NCBI GenBank assembly: GCA_946620335.1 | Contig: CAMONF010000095.1 | Span: forward strand, 1-9,799 | Direction of reading: 5' to 3' | DNA length: 9,799 bases | Source: an uncultured Clostridia bacterium | GTDB lineage: Bacteria > Bacillota > Clostridia > Lachnospirales > Lachnospiraceae | Shown here: positions 1 to 6,216 of the stretch, piece after piece | How the letters are laid out: each line of letters begins with the position of its first letter | Numbering within the stretch: position 1 is the stretch's first letter | Made by a program: the position numbers and the translations under genes | Notes under the pieces: model-generated | Database searches by the model: none | What the model was told of the DNA's origin: nothing | The model's input: only the letters and a program-made list of their open reading frames with translations

Positions 1-590
1 ACAAGATTGGCATCATCCGCGATATCAACACAGGTACCCGCGACTTCAGAGAGATGATCGGCGAGATCGCCATGCTGGAATGCTTTGAGGCGACCAGGGA
101 TCTGAAGCTTGAAGATTGCCCCGTCGATACACCCATGGGACACACCGTCGCCAAGCGCCTGGCAGGCAAGAAGCTGGCTGTGGTCCCCATCCTGCGTGCC
201 GGACTTGGCATGGTCCCCGGCATCCAGACCCTCATTCCTTCCGCCAAGGTCGGCCACATCGGTCTCTACCGCGATCCGGAGACCCTGGCCCCGGTGGAAT
301 ACTACTGCAAGCTCCCGGCTGACGTGGAGGAGAGAGACGTCTTCGTCGTCGATCCCATGCTGGCCACTGGCGGCTCCGCCGTCGACGCCATCAACCAGCT
401 CAAGAAGCATGGCTGCCGCAACATCCGCTTCCTGTGCATTATCGCCGCTCCGGAAGGCCTGAAGGCCCTTGAGGAGGCACACCCGGATGTCGACATTTTC
501 GTCGGCGCCCTGGACGACCACCTCAACGAGATCGGCTACATCGTTCCGGGCCTGGGCGATGCCGGCGACCGCATCTTCGGCACAAAGTAA
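1..590 (+). CDS. upp: Uracil phosphoribosyltransferase, 5' end cut off by window edge
   Basis: Catalyses uracil + PRPP -> UMP + PPi in the cytosol (pyrimidine salvage). The frame is open from base 3, upstream of the first ATG at 54. The residues before that ATG (KIGIIRDINTGTRDFRE) are typical of the UPRT N-terminus, so the ATG at 54 is internal and the true start lies off the window. About 195 codons are visible against a usual 208-210, so roughly 14 residues are missing. Family marks seen are the ILRAGLGM segment, the PRPP-binding loop VDPMLATGGSA (from base 348) and the C-terminal uracil-binding GYIVPGLGDAGDR. The stop is TAA at 588-590. The dCMP deaminase follows 43 bases later with no terminator between, so they are probably co-transcribed. 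Identification is firm. Confidence 0.96.
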   Translation, partial: KIGIIRDINTGTRDFREMIGEIAMLECFEATRDLKLEDCPVDTPMGHTVAKRLAGKKLAVVPILRAGLGMVPGIQTLIPSAKVGHIGLYRDPETLAPVEYYCKLPADVEERDVFVVDPMLATGGSAVDAINQLKKHGCRNIRFLCIIAAPEGLKALEEAHPDVDIFVGALDDHLNEIGYIVPGLGDAGDRIFGTK

Positions 591-633
591 TTAAGAGGCT
601 TTGGACGGCTGGGCAGCCGGAAAGGAGGTTCGG

Positions 634-1122
634 ATGACTGAGAAACGAGCGGACTACCTGACATGGGACGAATACTTTATGGGCGTCGCCTTCCTGAGCG
701 CCAAGCGCTCCAAGGACCCCAACACCCAGGTCGGCGCCTGCATTGTGAGCGGTGACAACAAGATCCTCTCCATGGGCTACAACGGCTTCCCCAAGGGGTG
801 CTCCGACGACGAGTTCCCCTGGGCGCGGGAGGGGGACGACCCGACCCAGACCAAGTACTTTTATTCAACACACGGGGAAATGAACGCCATCCTCAATTAC
901 CGGGGCGGCTCACTGGAGGGCGCCAAGCTTTACGTCTCCCTCTTCCCCTGCAACGAGTGCGCCAAGGCCATCATCCAGGCCGGCATCCGCACGGTCGTCT
1001 ATGACTCAGACAAATACGCCAACACCCCTTCGGTCATCGCCTCCAAGCGCATGTTCGACGCGGCCGGCGTCCGTTACTACAAATACACACGGTCTAACCG
1101 TGAAATGAAGCTCATCCTGTGA
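634..1122 (+). CDS. comEB: dCMP deaminase (ComEB family), zinc-dependent
   Basis: Predicted cytosolic deoxycytidylate deaminase converting dCMP to dUMP, the substrate of thymidylate synthase; 162 aa. Seen: the cytidine-deaminase fold signature with H80-G-E82 (zinc ligand and proton-shuttling Glu, in THGEMNAIL) and P105-C106-N-E-C109 (two zinc Cys), plus the substrate-side NTQVGA segment near residues 30-35. Family members usually read HAE; the Gly here is a mild variant. The frame stays open back to a TTG at 601, but a strong Shine-Dalgarno (AAAGGAGG, 621-628) sits 5 bases before the ATG at 634 and inside that longer frame, so 634 is chosen. The upstream upp gives a coherent pyrimidine-salvage pair. 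The name comEB follows the B. subtilis homologue; no competence role is implied here. Confidence 0.93.
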   Translation: MTEKRADYLTWDEYFMGVAFLSAKRSKDPNTQVGACIVSGDNKILSMGYNGFPKGCSDDEFPWAREGDDPTQTKYFYSTHGEMNAILNYRGGSLEGAKLYVSLFPCNECAKAIIQAGIRTVVYDSDKYANTPSVIASKRMFDAAGVRYYKYTRSNREMKLIL

Positions 1123-1128
1123 GGCGGA

Positions 1129-1142
1129 GGCCCGGCCGGGCC
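1129..1142. other. Perfect 14-bp GC palindrome between comEB and proS
   Basis: GGCCCGGCCGGGCC is its own reverse complement and sits 6 bases after the dCMP deaminase stop. In RNA it could form a 5-bp stem with a GGCC loop. It is followed by GGGTCTTCATTT rather than a clean T run, so at best it is a weak terminator or pause site. With only 71 bases between the genes, read-through into proS remains likely. Confidence 0.35.
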
Positions 1143-1193
1143 GGGTCTTCATTTCCGGGAGAGCGGGATCAGATTTAGTGAGGAACATATAAA

Positions 1194-2639
1194 ATGGCAC
1201 AGGACAAGAAACTAGTAGAGTCGATCACATCACGGGACGTGGATTTTGCCCAGTGGTACACCGACGTGGTCAAAAAGGCTGAGCTGACAGGCTATACCTC
1301 CGTCAAGGGATGCATGGTCTTCAAGCCCGCGGGCTATGCGATTTGGGAGAACATCCGCAACGAGCTGGACCGCCGCTTCAAGGAGACGGGCGTTGAGAAC
1401 GTATATCTGCCCATGTTCATTCCCGAGAGCCTGCTCGAGAAGGAGAAGGACCATGTAGAAGGCTTCGCGCCGGAGGTCGCCTGGGTCACCATGGGCGGGC
1501 TCACCCAGCTCCAGGAGCGCATGTGCGTGCGGCCGACCTCGGAGACCCTGTTCTGTGACCTCTACCAGAAGGATATTCACTCTTACAGGGACCTTCCCAA
1601 GGTCTACAACCAGTGGTGCTCCGTCGTCCGTTGGGAGAAGACGACCCGCCCCTTCCTCCGCTCCAGGGAGTTCTTGTGGCAGGAAGGACATACCGCCCAT
1701 GCCACGGCTGAGGAGGCTCAGGAGCGCACTATCCAGATGCTCCACCTCTACGCCGATTTCCTTGAGGACTTCCTGGCGATCCCGGTGGTCCGCGGCCGCA
1801 AGACCGACAAGGAGAAGTTCGCGGGCGCTGAGGCTACCTACACCATCGAGGCCCTCATGCATGACGGCCAGGCCCTTCAGTCCGGCACCAGCCACAACTT
1901 CGGCGACGGCTTCGCCAGGGCCTTCGGCATCCAGTACACAGCGAAGGACAACACACTCCAGTACGTCCACCAGACTTCCTGGGGTATGACCACACGCCTG
2001 ATCGGCGCCATCATCATGGTCCACGGCGACGACTCCGGTCTGGTCCTGCCGCCCAAGGTGGCTCCGACCCAGTGCGTCATCGTGCCCATCCGTCAGAAGG
2101 CGGAAGGCGTCATGGAGAAGGCGGAGGAGATCGCCGCCGCCCTGAAGGCAGCGGGCATCCGCGTGAAGATCGACGATACAGACCGGTCTCCGGGCTGGAA
2201 GTTCGCCGACCAGGAGATGCGCGGCTTCCCCATGAGAATAGAGATCGGACCCAAGGACATCGAGAACGATGTCTGCGTTCTGGTCCGCCGCGACAACCGC
2301 GAGAAGACGGAGGTCCGGATCGAGGATGCGGCCCAGGCCGCCGCAGCTCTCCTTGAGCAGGAGCAGAAGGATATGTACGAGCGCGCCCTGGCCTTCCGTG
2401 AGGCCCACACCTATGAGGCCGCGGACTACGAGTCCTTCGCCGAGATTTCCAGGACAAAGCCCGGCTTCATCAAGGCCTACTGGTGCGGAGATGTGGCCTG
2501 CGAGGACAAAATCAAGGCTGACCTGTCCGTCACCTCCCGCTGCATGCCCATGAACGGGTCCGAGGCGCCGGAGGATGCTGTCTGCGTCTGCTGCGGCAGG
2601 AAGGCTAAGAAGCTGGTATACTGGGGCAAGGCTTATTGA
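1194..2639 (+). CDS. proS: Prolyl-tRNA synthetase, short archaeal/eukaryal-like type (ProS type 3)
   Basis: Charges tRNA-Pro with proline in the cytosol; 481 aa, class II aminoacyl-tRNA synthetase. Seen: the motif 1 region (GYAIWENIRNELDRRF, about residues 43-58), motif 2 with R146-W-E and R158-E-F (RSREFLWQEGHTAHA), motif 3 region G278-D-D-S-G-L-V-L-P-P, then the anticodon-binding domain. A C-terminal zinc-type domain carries Cys431, 436, 450, 464, 466 and 467, and the protein ends in the KAY tyrosine tail typical of this subtype. It lacks the roughly 180-residue editing insertion between motifs 2 and 3 found in the long E. coli-type ProRS. The start ATG 1194 is preceded by GTGAGGA at 1179-1185. 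An intrinsic terminator follows. Firm identification. Confidence 0.97.
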   Translation: MAQDKKLVESITSRDVDFAQWYTDVVKKAELTGYTSVKGCMVFKPAGYAIWENIRNELDRRFKETGVENVYLPMFIPESLLEKEKDHVEGFAPEVAWVTMGGLTQLQERMCVRPTSETLFCDLYQKDIHSYRDLPKVYNQWCSVVRWEKTTRPFLRSREFLWQEGHTAHATAEEAQERTIQMLHLYADFLEDFLAIPVVRGRKTDKEKFAGAEATYTIEALMHDGQALQSGTSHNFGDGFARAFGIQYTAKDNTLQYVHQTSWGMTTRLIGAIIMVHGDDSGLVLPPKVAPTQCVIVPIRQKAEGVMEKAEEIAAALKAAGIRVKIDDTDRSPGWKFADQEMRGFPMRIEIGPKDIENDVCVLVRRDNREKTEVRIEDAAQAAAALLEQEQKDMYERALAFREAHTYEAADYESFAEISRTKPGFIKAYWCGDVACEDKIKADLSVTSRCMPMNGSEAPEDAVCVCCGRKAKKLVYWGKAY

Positions 2640-2665
2640 TTTGACCGGTTGCTGAGCGCATTTCA

Positions 2666-2699
2666 GGGAGGGGCCCGCAGGACGTGGCCTCTCCCTTTT
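2666..2699 (+). terminator. Intrinsic terminator after proS
   Basis: A 10-bp stem, GGGAGGGGCC (2666-2675) with GGCCTCTCCC (2686-2695) and one G.U pair, encloses a 10-nt loop and is followed directly by TTTT. It lies 27 bases after the proS stop, so it should end the upp-comEB-proS transcript and separate it from the cca-trmL unit. Confidence 0.85.
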
Positions 2700-2868
2700 G
2701 CAACGCTGCGCTTAGAAATGAGACATGCCTGCACAGGCAGAGCTTCGAGTAGATGAATGCGCGGCAGAAGGCCGGGGGCAGATCACAGATTGGACAGGGG
2801 GATGTTTTCATTTCCCCATCCGGCAGCAAGCAGTAAAGTGAACGGGTACCGTAAAGAAGGGGGAGCAT
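2700..2868 (+). promoter_or_regulatory. Leader region of cca with two small hairpins; no clear promoter found
   Basis: A 169-base gap between the proS terminator and cca must hold the cca promoter if the terminator is efficient. No good -35/-10 pair was found; TTGGAC at 2790-2795 lacks a matching -10. Two hairpins are visible: TGCCTG-CA-CAGGCA (2726-2739, perfect arms but a tight loop) and GGGGGATG-TTTT-CATTTCCC (2797-2816, 8 pairs including two G.U). Neither has a T tract. AAGGGGGAG (2857-2865) is the cca Shine-Dalgarno. Confidence 0.35.
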
Positions 2869-4224
2869 ATGGAAAAGATATATATTGCCCTGCCTGACAA
2901 AGTGAGGGAGATTTTAGGGACCCTGCGGGCAGCGGGCTATGAGGCCTACGCGGTCGGCGGCTGTGTCCGGGATTCCCTCCTGGGCCGGGAACCCAAGGAC
3001 TGGGATATCACGACTTCCGCAAGGCCCGACCAGGTCAAGGCCTGCTTCAGGAAGACCATCGATACCGGAATCCAGCACGGCACGGTGACGGTGATGCTGG
3101 GCGGGGAGGGCTTTGAGGTGACCACCTACCGCCTGGACGGCACATACAGTGACGGCCGGCATCCGGACGCGGTCGTCTTCACCCCCTCTCTCTCGGAGGA
3201 CCTCCTGCGCCGGGATTTCACCATCAACGCCATGGCTTACAGCGAGGAGACGGGGGTCGTGGACCTTTTCGGAGGCCTTGCGGACATGGAAAAGGGGCTG
3301 ATCCGCTGTGTCGGCGATCCGGATGCCCGTTTCTCGGAGGACGTGCTCCGGATCATGCGGGCTGTCCGCTTTGCGGCCCAGCTGGGCTATGAGATCGAGC
3401 CGGAGACGGCCGCATCCGTGCGGCGCCATGCCCCGGACCTGGTCAAGATCAGCGCGGAGCGCATCGCCGCGGAGCTGCTCAAGACCATCACTTCCCCGCA
3501 CCCGGGGAGGATCAGGACCGCCTATGAGCTGGGCATCACTGCGGTGGTCCTGCCTGAGTTCGACCGCTGCATGGAGACGCCCCAGCATACGCCCTACCAC
3601 TGCTATAACGTGGGGGAACACACGGTGCGGACCATGGAGCACATACCGGCCGACAAGTGCCTGCGGCTGACCATGCTCTTCCATGACCTGGGCAAGCCTG
3701 CTGCCAGGACCATTGACGGGAACGGCCGGGACCACTTCGTGGGCCATGCCGCCATCAGCGAAGGGATCGCCTACGATATCATGCGGCGCCTAAAGCTGGA
3801 CAATGCCACCATCCGCCGCGTCACGCGGCTGGTCAGGTGCCACGATTACAGGCCGGCGCTGACCAAGGCCAGCGTGCGGAAAGTCATTTACCGGGTGGGA
3901 GAGGACCTCTTCGAGGACTATCTGAAGGTGCAGCGGGCCGACACCTGGGGCAAGGGCGAGGCGGCCTACGGCTACCAGGCCGGCTTTGACCGGATCTACC
4001 GGACAGAGGAGCTCTACCGTGAAATCCTGGCGGAAGGCGACTGCCTGAGCCTGAAGGACCTGGCCATCAACGGCCGGGACCTGGCGGAGGCCGGTTTCAG
4101 CGGCCCCATGATCGGCGATGCCCTGGAGGCCGCTCTCCGGGCTGTCCTCAAGAATCCGAAAATGAACACAAAAGACCGGCTCATGAACATGGTTGCCAAT
4201 TACACGGAGACGAAAAGACGATGA
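2869..4224 (+). CDS. cca: CCA tRNA nucleotidyltransferase with HD domain
   Basis: Adds or repairs the 3'-CCA end of tRNAs in the cytosol; 451 aa. Seen: a class II nucleotidyltransferase head with G30-G-C-V-R-D-S-L-L-G and the catalytic aspartates D44-W-D46; the RRDFTINAMAYS motif (about residues 121-132); the RFSEDVLRIMRAVRFAAQLGYEIEPET RNA-binding segment split here as RFSEDVLRIMRAVRFA plus AQLGYEIEP; and a central HD phosphohydrolase-type domain with H251 (GEHTV), H272-D273 (LFHDLGKP) and the GHAAIS histidine. The HD domain makes this the longer Firmicute version; in E. coli Cca the HD part has phosphatase/phosphodiesterase activity, unproven here. The start ATG 2869 follows AAGGGGGAG. The stop overlaps the start of trmL (ATGA), so translation is probably coupled. 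Confidence 0.95.
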   Translation: MEKIYIALPDKVREILGTLRAAGYEAYAVGGCVRDSLLGREPKDWDITTSARPDQVKACFRKTIDTGIQHGTVTVMLGGEGFEVTTYRLDGTYSDGRHPDAVVFTPSLSEDLLRRDFTINAMAYSEETGVVDLFGGLADMEKGLIRCVGDPDARFSEDVLRIMRAVRFAAQLGYEIEPETAASVRRHAPDLVKISAERIAAELLKTITSPHPGRIRTAYELGITAVVLPEFDRCMETPQHTPYHCYNVGEHTVRTMEHIPADKCLRLTMLFHDLGKPAARTIDGNGRDHFVGHAAISEGIAYDIMRRLKLDNATIRRVTRLVRCHDYRPALTKASVRKVIYRVGEDLFEDYLKVQRADTWGKGEAAYGYQAGFDRIYRTEELYREILAEGDCLSLKDLAINGRDLAEAGFSGPMIGDALEAALRAVLKNPKMNTKDRLMNMVANYTETKRR

Positions 4225-4712
4225 TTGGAATTGTACTGCACCAGCCGGAAATCCCCTCCAACACCGGCAACATTGGCCGGACCTGCGTTGCCACGGGGGC
4301 TTCCCTCCACCTGATCGATCCCCTGGGCTTTCAGCTGACGGAGAAGAATCTGAAGAGGGCAGGGATGGATTACTGGCCGCGGCTTTCTGTGTCGCGCTAT
4401 ATCAACTACGAGGATTTCATTTCCCGGCATGAGGGGCGGAAAATATGGTATGCCACCACCAAGGCCCGCCAGACCTACGCCGACGTATCCATCGGTCCGG
4501 ATGACTTCATTATGTTCGGCAAGGAGAGCGCCGGAATACCGGAGGAGATCCTGGCCGCCCACCCGGACGACTGCATCCGGATTCCCATGCTGGAAGGGGA
4601 GAGGTCCCTCAATCTGGCCAATTCCGTGGCCATCGTTCTCTACGAGGCCCTGCGCCAGAACGGATTTCCGGGCCTTGTCACCCAAGGCGAGCTCCATCGC
4701 CTTCACTGGTAA
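4221..4712 (+). CDS. trmL: tRNA (cytidine/uridine-34 2'-O)-methyltransferase, SPOUT family
   Basis: Predicted AdoMet-dependent methylation of the wobble-base ribose (position 34) of tRNA-Leu isoacceptors; 163 aa, the usual length for the single-domain TrmL/CspR type. Seen: the start MIGIVLHQPEIPSNTGNIG (RNA-binding side; N-T-G-N-I-G-R is the family hallmark), G100-K-E-S-A-G of motif 2, and the trefoil-knot segment S129-L-N-L-A-N-S with the preceding IPMLEGERS. The start ATG at 4221 overlaps the cca stop by 4 bases. No separate strong ribosome binding site is visible, so termination-reinitiation is likely. Together with cca it forms a small tRNA-maturation unit. Wobble-base specificity is taken from the family, not from this sequence. 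Confidence 0.93.
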   Translation: MIGIVLHQPEIPSNTGNIGRTCVATGASLHLIDPLGFQLTEKNLKRAGMDYWPRLSVSRYINYEDFISRHEGRKIWYATTKARQTYADVSIGPDDFIMFGKESAGIPEEILAAHPDDCIRIPMLEGERSLNLANSVAIVLYEALRQNGFPGLVTQGELHRLHW

Positions 4713-4751
4713 AAAGAGCAGTGAATATCACAATTATCGCGCCTTTCTTCC

Positions 4752-4780
4752 TTGACAGGGACAGGCAAATAAGATATAAA
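4752..4780 (+). promoter_or_regulatory. Near-consensus sigma-A promoter for hup
   Basis: TTGACA (4752-4757), a 17-base spacer, then TATAAA (4775-4780): 6/6 and 5/6 matches at ideal spacing in an AT-rich patch. Transcription would start near 4786-4788, giving a leader of about 47 bases with the SD AAGGAGG at 4821-4827. A strong promoter suits an abundant nucleoid protein. Confidence 0.85.
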
Positions 4781-4833
4781 TAATAAGATTGACCAAGGAG
4801 AAGAAAACTCCGGAAAATACAAGGAGGAGCAAT

Positions 4834-5112
4834 ATGAATAAAGCAGACCTGATCACAGCGATTTCCGTCCAGACCGGTCTTTCCAGGAAGGATTCGGAAG
4901 CGGCTGTCAAGGCTTTTGTCAACACTGTTACGGAAGAGCTCAAGAAGGGCGGCAAGGTCCAGATCGTGGGCTTCGGCACCTTTGAGGTCTCTGAGAGAGC
5001 AGCACGCGAGGGCAGGAACCCCCACACCGGTGAGGCCATTGAGATCGACGCCTCCAAGGCTCCCCGCTTTAAGGCCGGCAGGGCTCTGAAGGACGCGCTC
5101 AACGAGAAGTGA
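4834..5112 (+). CDS. hup: HU-family DNA-binding protein
   Basis: Small basic nucleoid protein that bends and wraps DNA as a dimer; 92 aa, the standard HU length. Seen: the helical N-terminal dimerisation part (MNKADLITAISVQTGLSRK), the GFGTFEV turn at about residues 46-52, the DNA-binding arm with GRNPHTGEAIEI, and the closing ASKAPRFKAGRALKDAL. The ATG at 4834 is set by the perfect SD AAGGAGG (4821-4827) 6 bases upstream; the frame runs open back to a TTG at 4789, but those codons precede the SD. It has its own strong promoter. In many Clostridia an HU gene stands just before the S4/YabO gene, as here. HU rather than IHF is chosen from the housekeeping context and arm sequence. Confidence 0.96.
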   Translation: MNKADLITAISVQTGLSRKDSEAAVKAFVNTVTEELKKGGKVQIVGFGTFEVSERAAREGRNPHTGEAIEIDASKAPRFKAGRALKDALNEK

Positions 5113-5136
5113 TGTTGAATGGGATTGTGAAATAGT

Positions 5137-5205
5137 GGGAATCAGGGACGGTTCCTTTTCCCAGTTTTCTTCGAAAACAGGGAAAAGGAACCGTCCCTGA
5201 TTCCC
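5137..5205 (+). repeat. 69-nt near-perfect long hairpin heading the repeat array
   Basis: The 26-base arm at 5137-5162 (begins GGGAATCAGGGACGG) is the exact reverse complement of 5180-5205. Inside, GTTTTC (5164-5169) pairs with GAAAAC (5173-5178) around a TTC loop, leaving one A/A mismatch between the two stem parts (5163 and 5179). This gives 32 pairs in 69 bases. No T tract follows, so it is not a standard terminator. It begins 24 bases after the hup stop. Confidence 0.95.
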
Positions 5206-5318
5206 AGCTTTCTTCGAAAACAGGGAAAAGGAACCGTCCCTGATTCCCAGTTTTCTTCGAAAACAGGGAAAAGGAACCGTTCCTGATTCCCAGTTTTCTT
5301 TGAAAACAGGGAAAAGGA
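5163..5318. repeat. 43-bp tandem repeat array, 3.6 copies
   Basis: Unit boundaries: 5163-5205, 5206-5248, 5249-5291, then a truncated 27-base copy at 5292-5318. Each unit consists of a 17-base mini-hairpin (GTTTTC-TTC-GAAAAC core) and a 26-base arm starting GGGAAAAGGAACCG. Differences are few: T to C at 5208 in copy 2, C to T at 5281 in copy 3 (a G.U pair with the upstream arm is kept), and C to T in the mini-hairpin loop of copy 4. The near-identity suggests recent expansion by replication slippage. The unit length is not a multiple of three, and no transposase gene is nearby. Confidence 0.95.
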
Positions 5319-5319
5319 G
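5314..5319 (+). promoter_or_regulatory. Shine-Dalgarno of the S4 gene, formed by the last repeat copy
   Basis: AAGGAG ends 6 bases before the ATG at 5326. Its first five bases (AAGGA, 5314-5318) are the end of the truncated fourth repeat; the unit's constant run is GGGAAAAGGA. This site decides the start of the downstream gene. Confidence 0.85.
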
Positions 5320-5325
5320 AAGACC

Positions 5326-5565
5326 ATGAGGCTGGACAAATATCTCAAGGTATCCCGGATTATCAAGCGGCGCACCATCGCCAACGAAGCCTGCGACGCC
5401 GGCCGGGTCCTGGTCAACGACAAGGTCGCCAAGGCATCCCAGGACGTCAAGGTAGGGGACACGGTGGAGGTCCATTTCGGGGAGAAGACGGTGCGCGTCC
5501 GCATCACTGCCATCCTGGATACGACGAAAAAGGAAAGTGCCACAGATATGTATGAGTATGTGTAA
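5326..5565 (+). CDS. rqcP: Small S4-domain RNA-binding protein, RqcP/YabO type
   Basis: 79 aa, almost entirely one S4 RNA-binding domain: MRLDKYLKVSRIIKRR helix pair, then ANEACDAGRVLVNDK at residues 20-34, and a strand-rich remainder (VGDTVEVHFGEKTVRVRI). In B. subtilis YabO (RqcP) binds stalled 50S subunits and works with RqcH in C-terminal alanine tailing of incomplete chains; the heat-shock protein Hsp15 (HslR) of E. coli is a distant relative. The position between hup and a DivIC gene matches the yabO locus, which supports RqcP over other S4 paralogues. The ATG at 5326 is placed by AAGGAG at 5314-5319. Expression is probably influenced by the repeat array just upstream. The specific role is inferred from synteny and family. 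Confidence 0.85.
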   Translation: MRLDKYLKVSRIIKRRTIANEACDAGRVLVNDKVAKASQDVKVGDTVEVHFGEKTVRVRITAILDTTKKESATDMYEYV

Positions 5566-5600
5566 TACGGAAACACATACGAAAAAACAGACGTTCTAAC

Positions 5601-5629
5601 TTTACAGCAGCCGGTCCGGGGTGTACTAT
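5601..5629 (+). promoter_or_regulatory. Possible sigma-A promoter for the DivIC-like gene
   Basis: TTTACA (5601-5606), a 17-base spacer, then TACTAT (5624-5629): 5/6 and 4/6 matches at ideal spacing, 36 bases after the S4 stop. Predicted transcription start is near 5636, giving a leader of about 120 bases. Confidence 0.55.
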
Positions 5630-5635
5630 AGATGT

Positions 5636-5754
5636 ATCTACCCGTTTGTTTGAAGGGCGGCGTGGCGCGCGGCAGGGCTGGGGAGCCCGTCGGTGCCTTG
5701 CCGGCAGGGCAGATAATAAGGGAGGGATCCGGAAACAATCGGATCGGATGCAGT
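5636..5754 (+). other. GC-rich structured leader before the DivIC-like gene
   Basis: Two hairpins compete for TGCC at 5694-5697. One is GGGCT-GGGG-AGCCC (5675-5688), optionally extended by GGCA (5671-5674) pairing with that TGCC. The other is TGCCTTG-CCGG-CAGGGCA (5694-5711, seven pairs with one G.U). An SD-like GGAGGG at 5721-5726 is 28 bases from the chosen ATG and has no start codon at normal distance in that frame. No coding sequence is convincing here. Confidence 0.45.
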
Positions 5755-6075
5755 ATGGGGAAAAAGAAAAGTGGTCGGTCAGGGGGCAGAAGACGCTCAT
5801 CGGAGAACCGGGTCGCCATGGCGGCGATCACCTTCGTGGTCTGTGTGCTCTTTGTCGTGCTTCTCATGGCGGGACAGTCGCTGAAGGCGGAGATCCGGGC
5901 CAACGATGAGGTGCGTCTGGAGCTCACGGAACAACTTCGCCTCGAAAATGAACGCACGGACAGTATTCGTGCGCTCAAGGATTACTACGAGTCAGAGGAT
6001 TATCTGCGGCAGGCCGCCAAGGAGAGACTGGGACTCATAGAGGAAGGCGACATCATTTTCAGGCGGGCCGAGTGA
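5755..6075 (+). CDS. divIC: Septum formation initiator, DivIC/FtsB-like membrane protein
   Basis: Predicted bitopic membrane protein of the divisome; 106 aa. Layout: a basic cytoplasmic N-terminus (MGKKKSGRSGGRRRS), one transmembrane helix at about residues 20-39 (VAMAAITFVVCVLFVVLLMA), a short extracytoplasmic coiled coil at about 43-75, and the conserved tail YLRQAAKERLGLIEEGD (83-99) that marks the DivIC/FtsB family. In B. subtilis DivIC acts with FtsL and DivIB. The ATG at 5755 is chosen because the basic stretch plus helix is a natural N-terminus. Its ribosome site is weak (CGGA, 5745-5748), and the frame is open back to an ATG at 5632, whose extra residues look like translated leader. 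Locus position matches divIC. Confidence 0.88.
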   Translation: MGKKKSGRSGGRRRSSENRVAMAAITFVVCVLFVVLLMAGQSLKAEIRANDEVRLELTEQLRLENERTDSIRALKDYYESEDYLRQAAKERLGLIEEGDIIFRRAE

Positions 6076-6216
6076 GGGCCTGCCATTAGAAATGCCAAAA
6101 TATTGCAGGGCTGCCGGTGACAGGCGCCTGCCCTGCCATTCCCAGGGGTCTTTTCAGCGACCGCAGGGGGTGACAGGACAGCGGCCGAGTGCGGCAGCTC
6201 TTTTCGTTTGCTTGCG

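Noticed and set aside
601..633. Longer start (TTG 601) for the dCMP deaminase
   Set aside because: The strong SD AAAGGAGG lies inside the extension and is ideally spaced for the ATG at 634.
1230..2408. Minus-strand open frame of 392 codons opposite proS, and a 277-codon one opposite cca (2914-3747)
   Set aside because: Both are antisense shadows of well-identified genes with no ribosome site or family motif.
2840..2868. T-box-like GGGTACCGT before cca
   Set aside because: It resembles the T-box antiterminator bulge only loosely, there is no adjacent terminator or specifier stem, and cca is not a usual T-box target.
5163..5318. CRISPR array
   Set aside because: Units are directly adjacent with no unique spacers, the unit is itself palindromic, and no cas gene is present.
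5632..5754. Longer start (ATG 5632) for the DivIC-like protein
   Set aside because: The extra 41 residues are Gly/Pro/Arg-rich with no family match, the ATG lies right at the predicted promoter's start point, and no SD precedes it.
4678..5978. Two minus-strand frames (4678-5475 and 5142-5978) with repeated peptides such as FPVFEENWE
   Set aside because: The peptide repeats are only the 43-bp DNA array translated. The unit is not a multiple of three, so the same DNA is read in different frames, and both frames overlap real + genes.
6105..6136. Hairpin as intrinsic terminator of divIC
   Set aside because: The stem is good, but the first T-rich run is 13 bases beyond it. It is kept only as a structural note within the gap.
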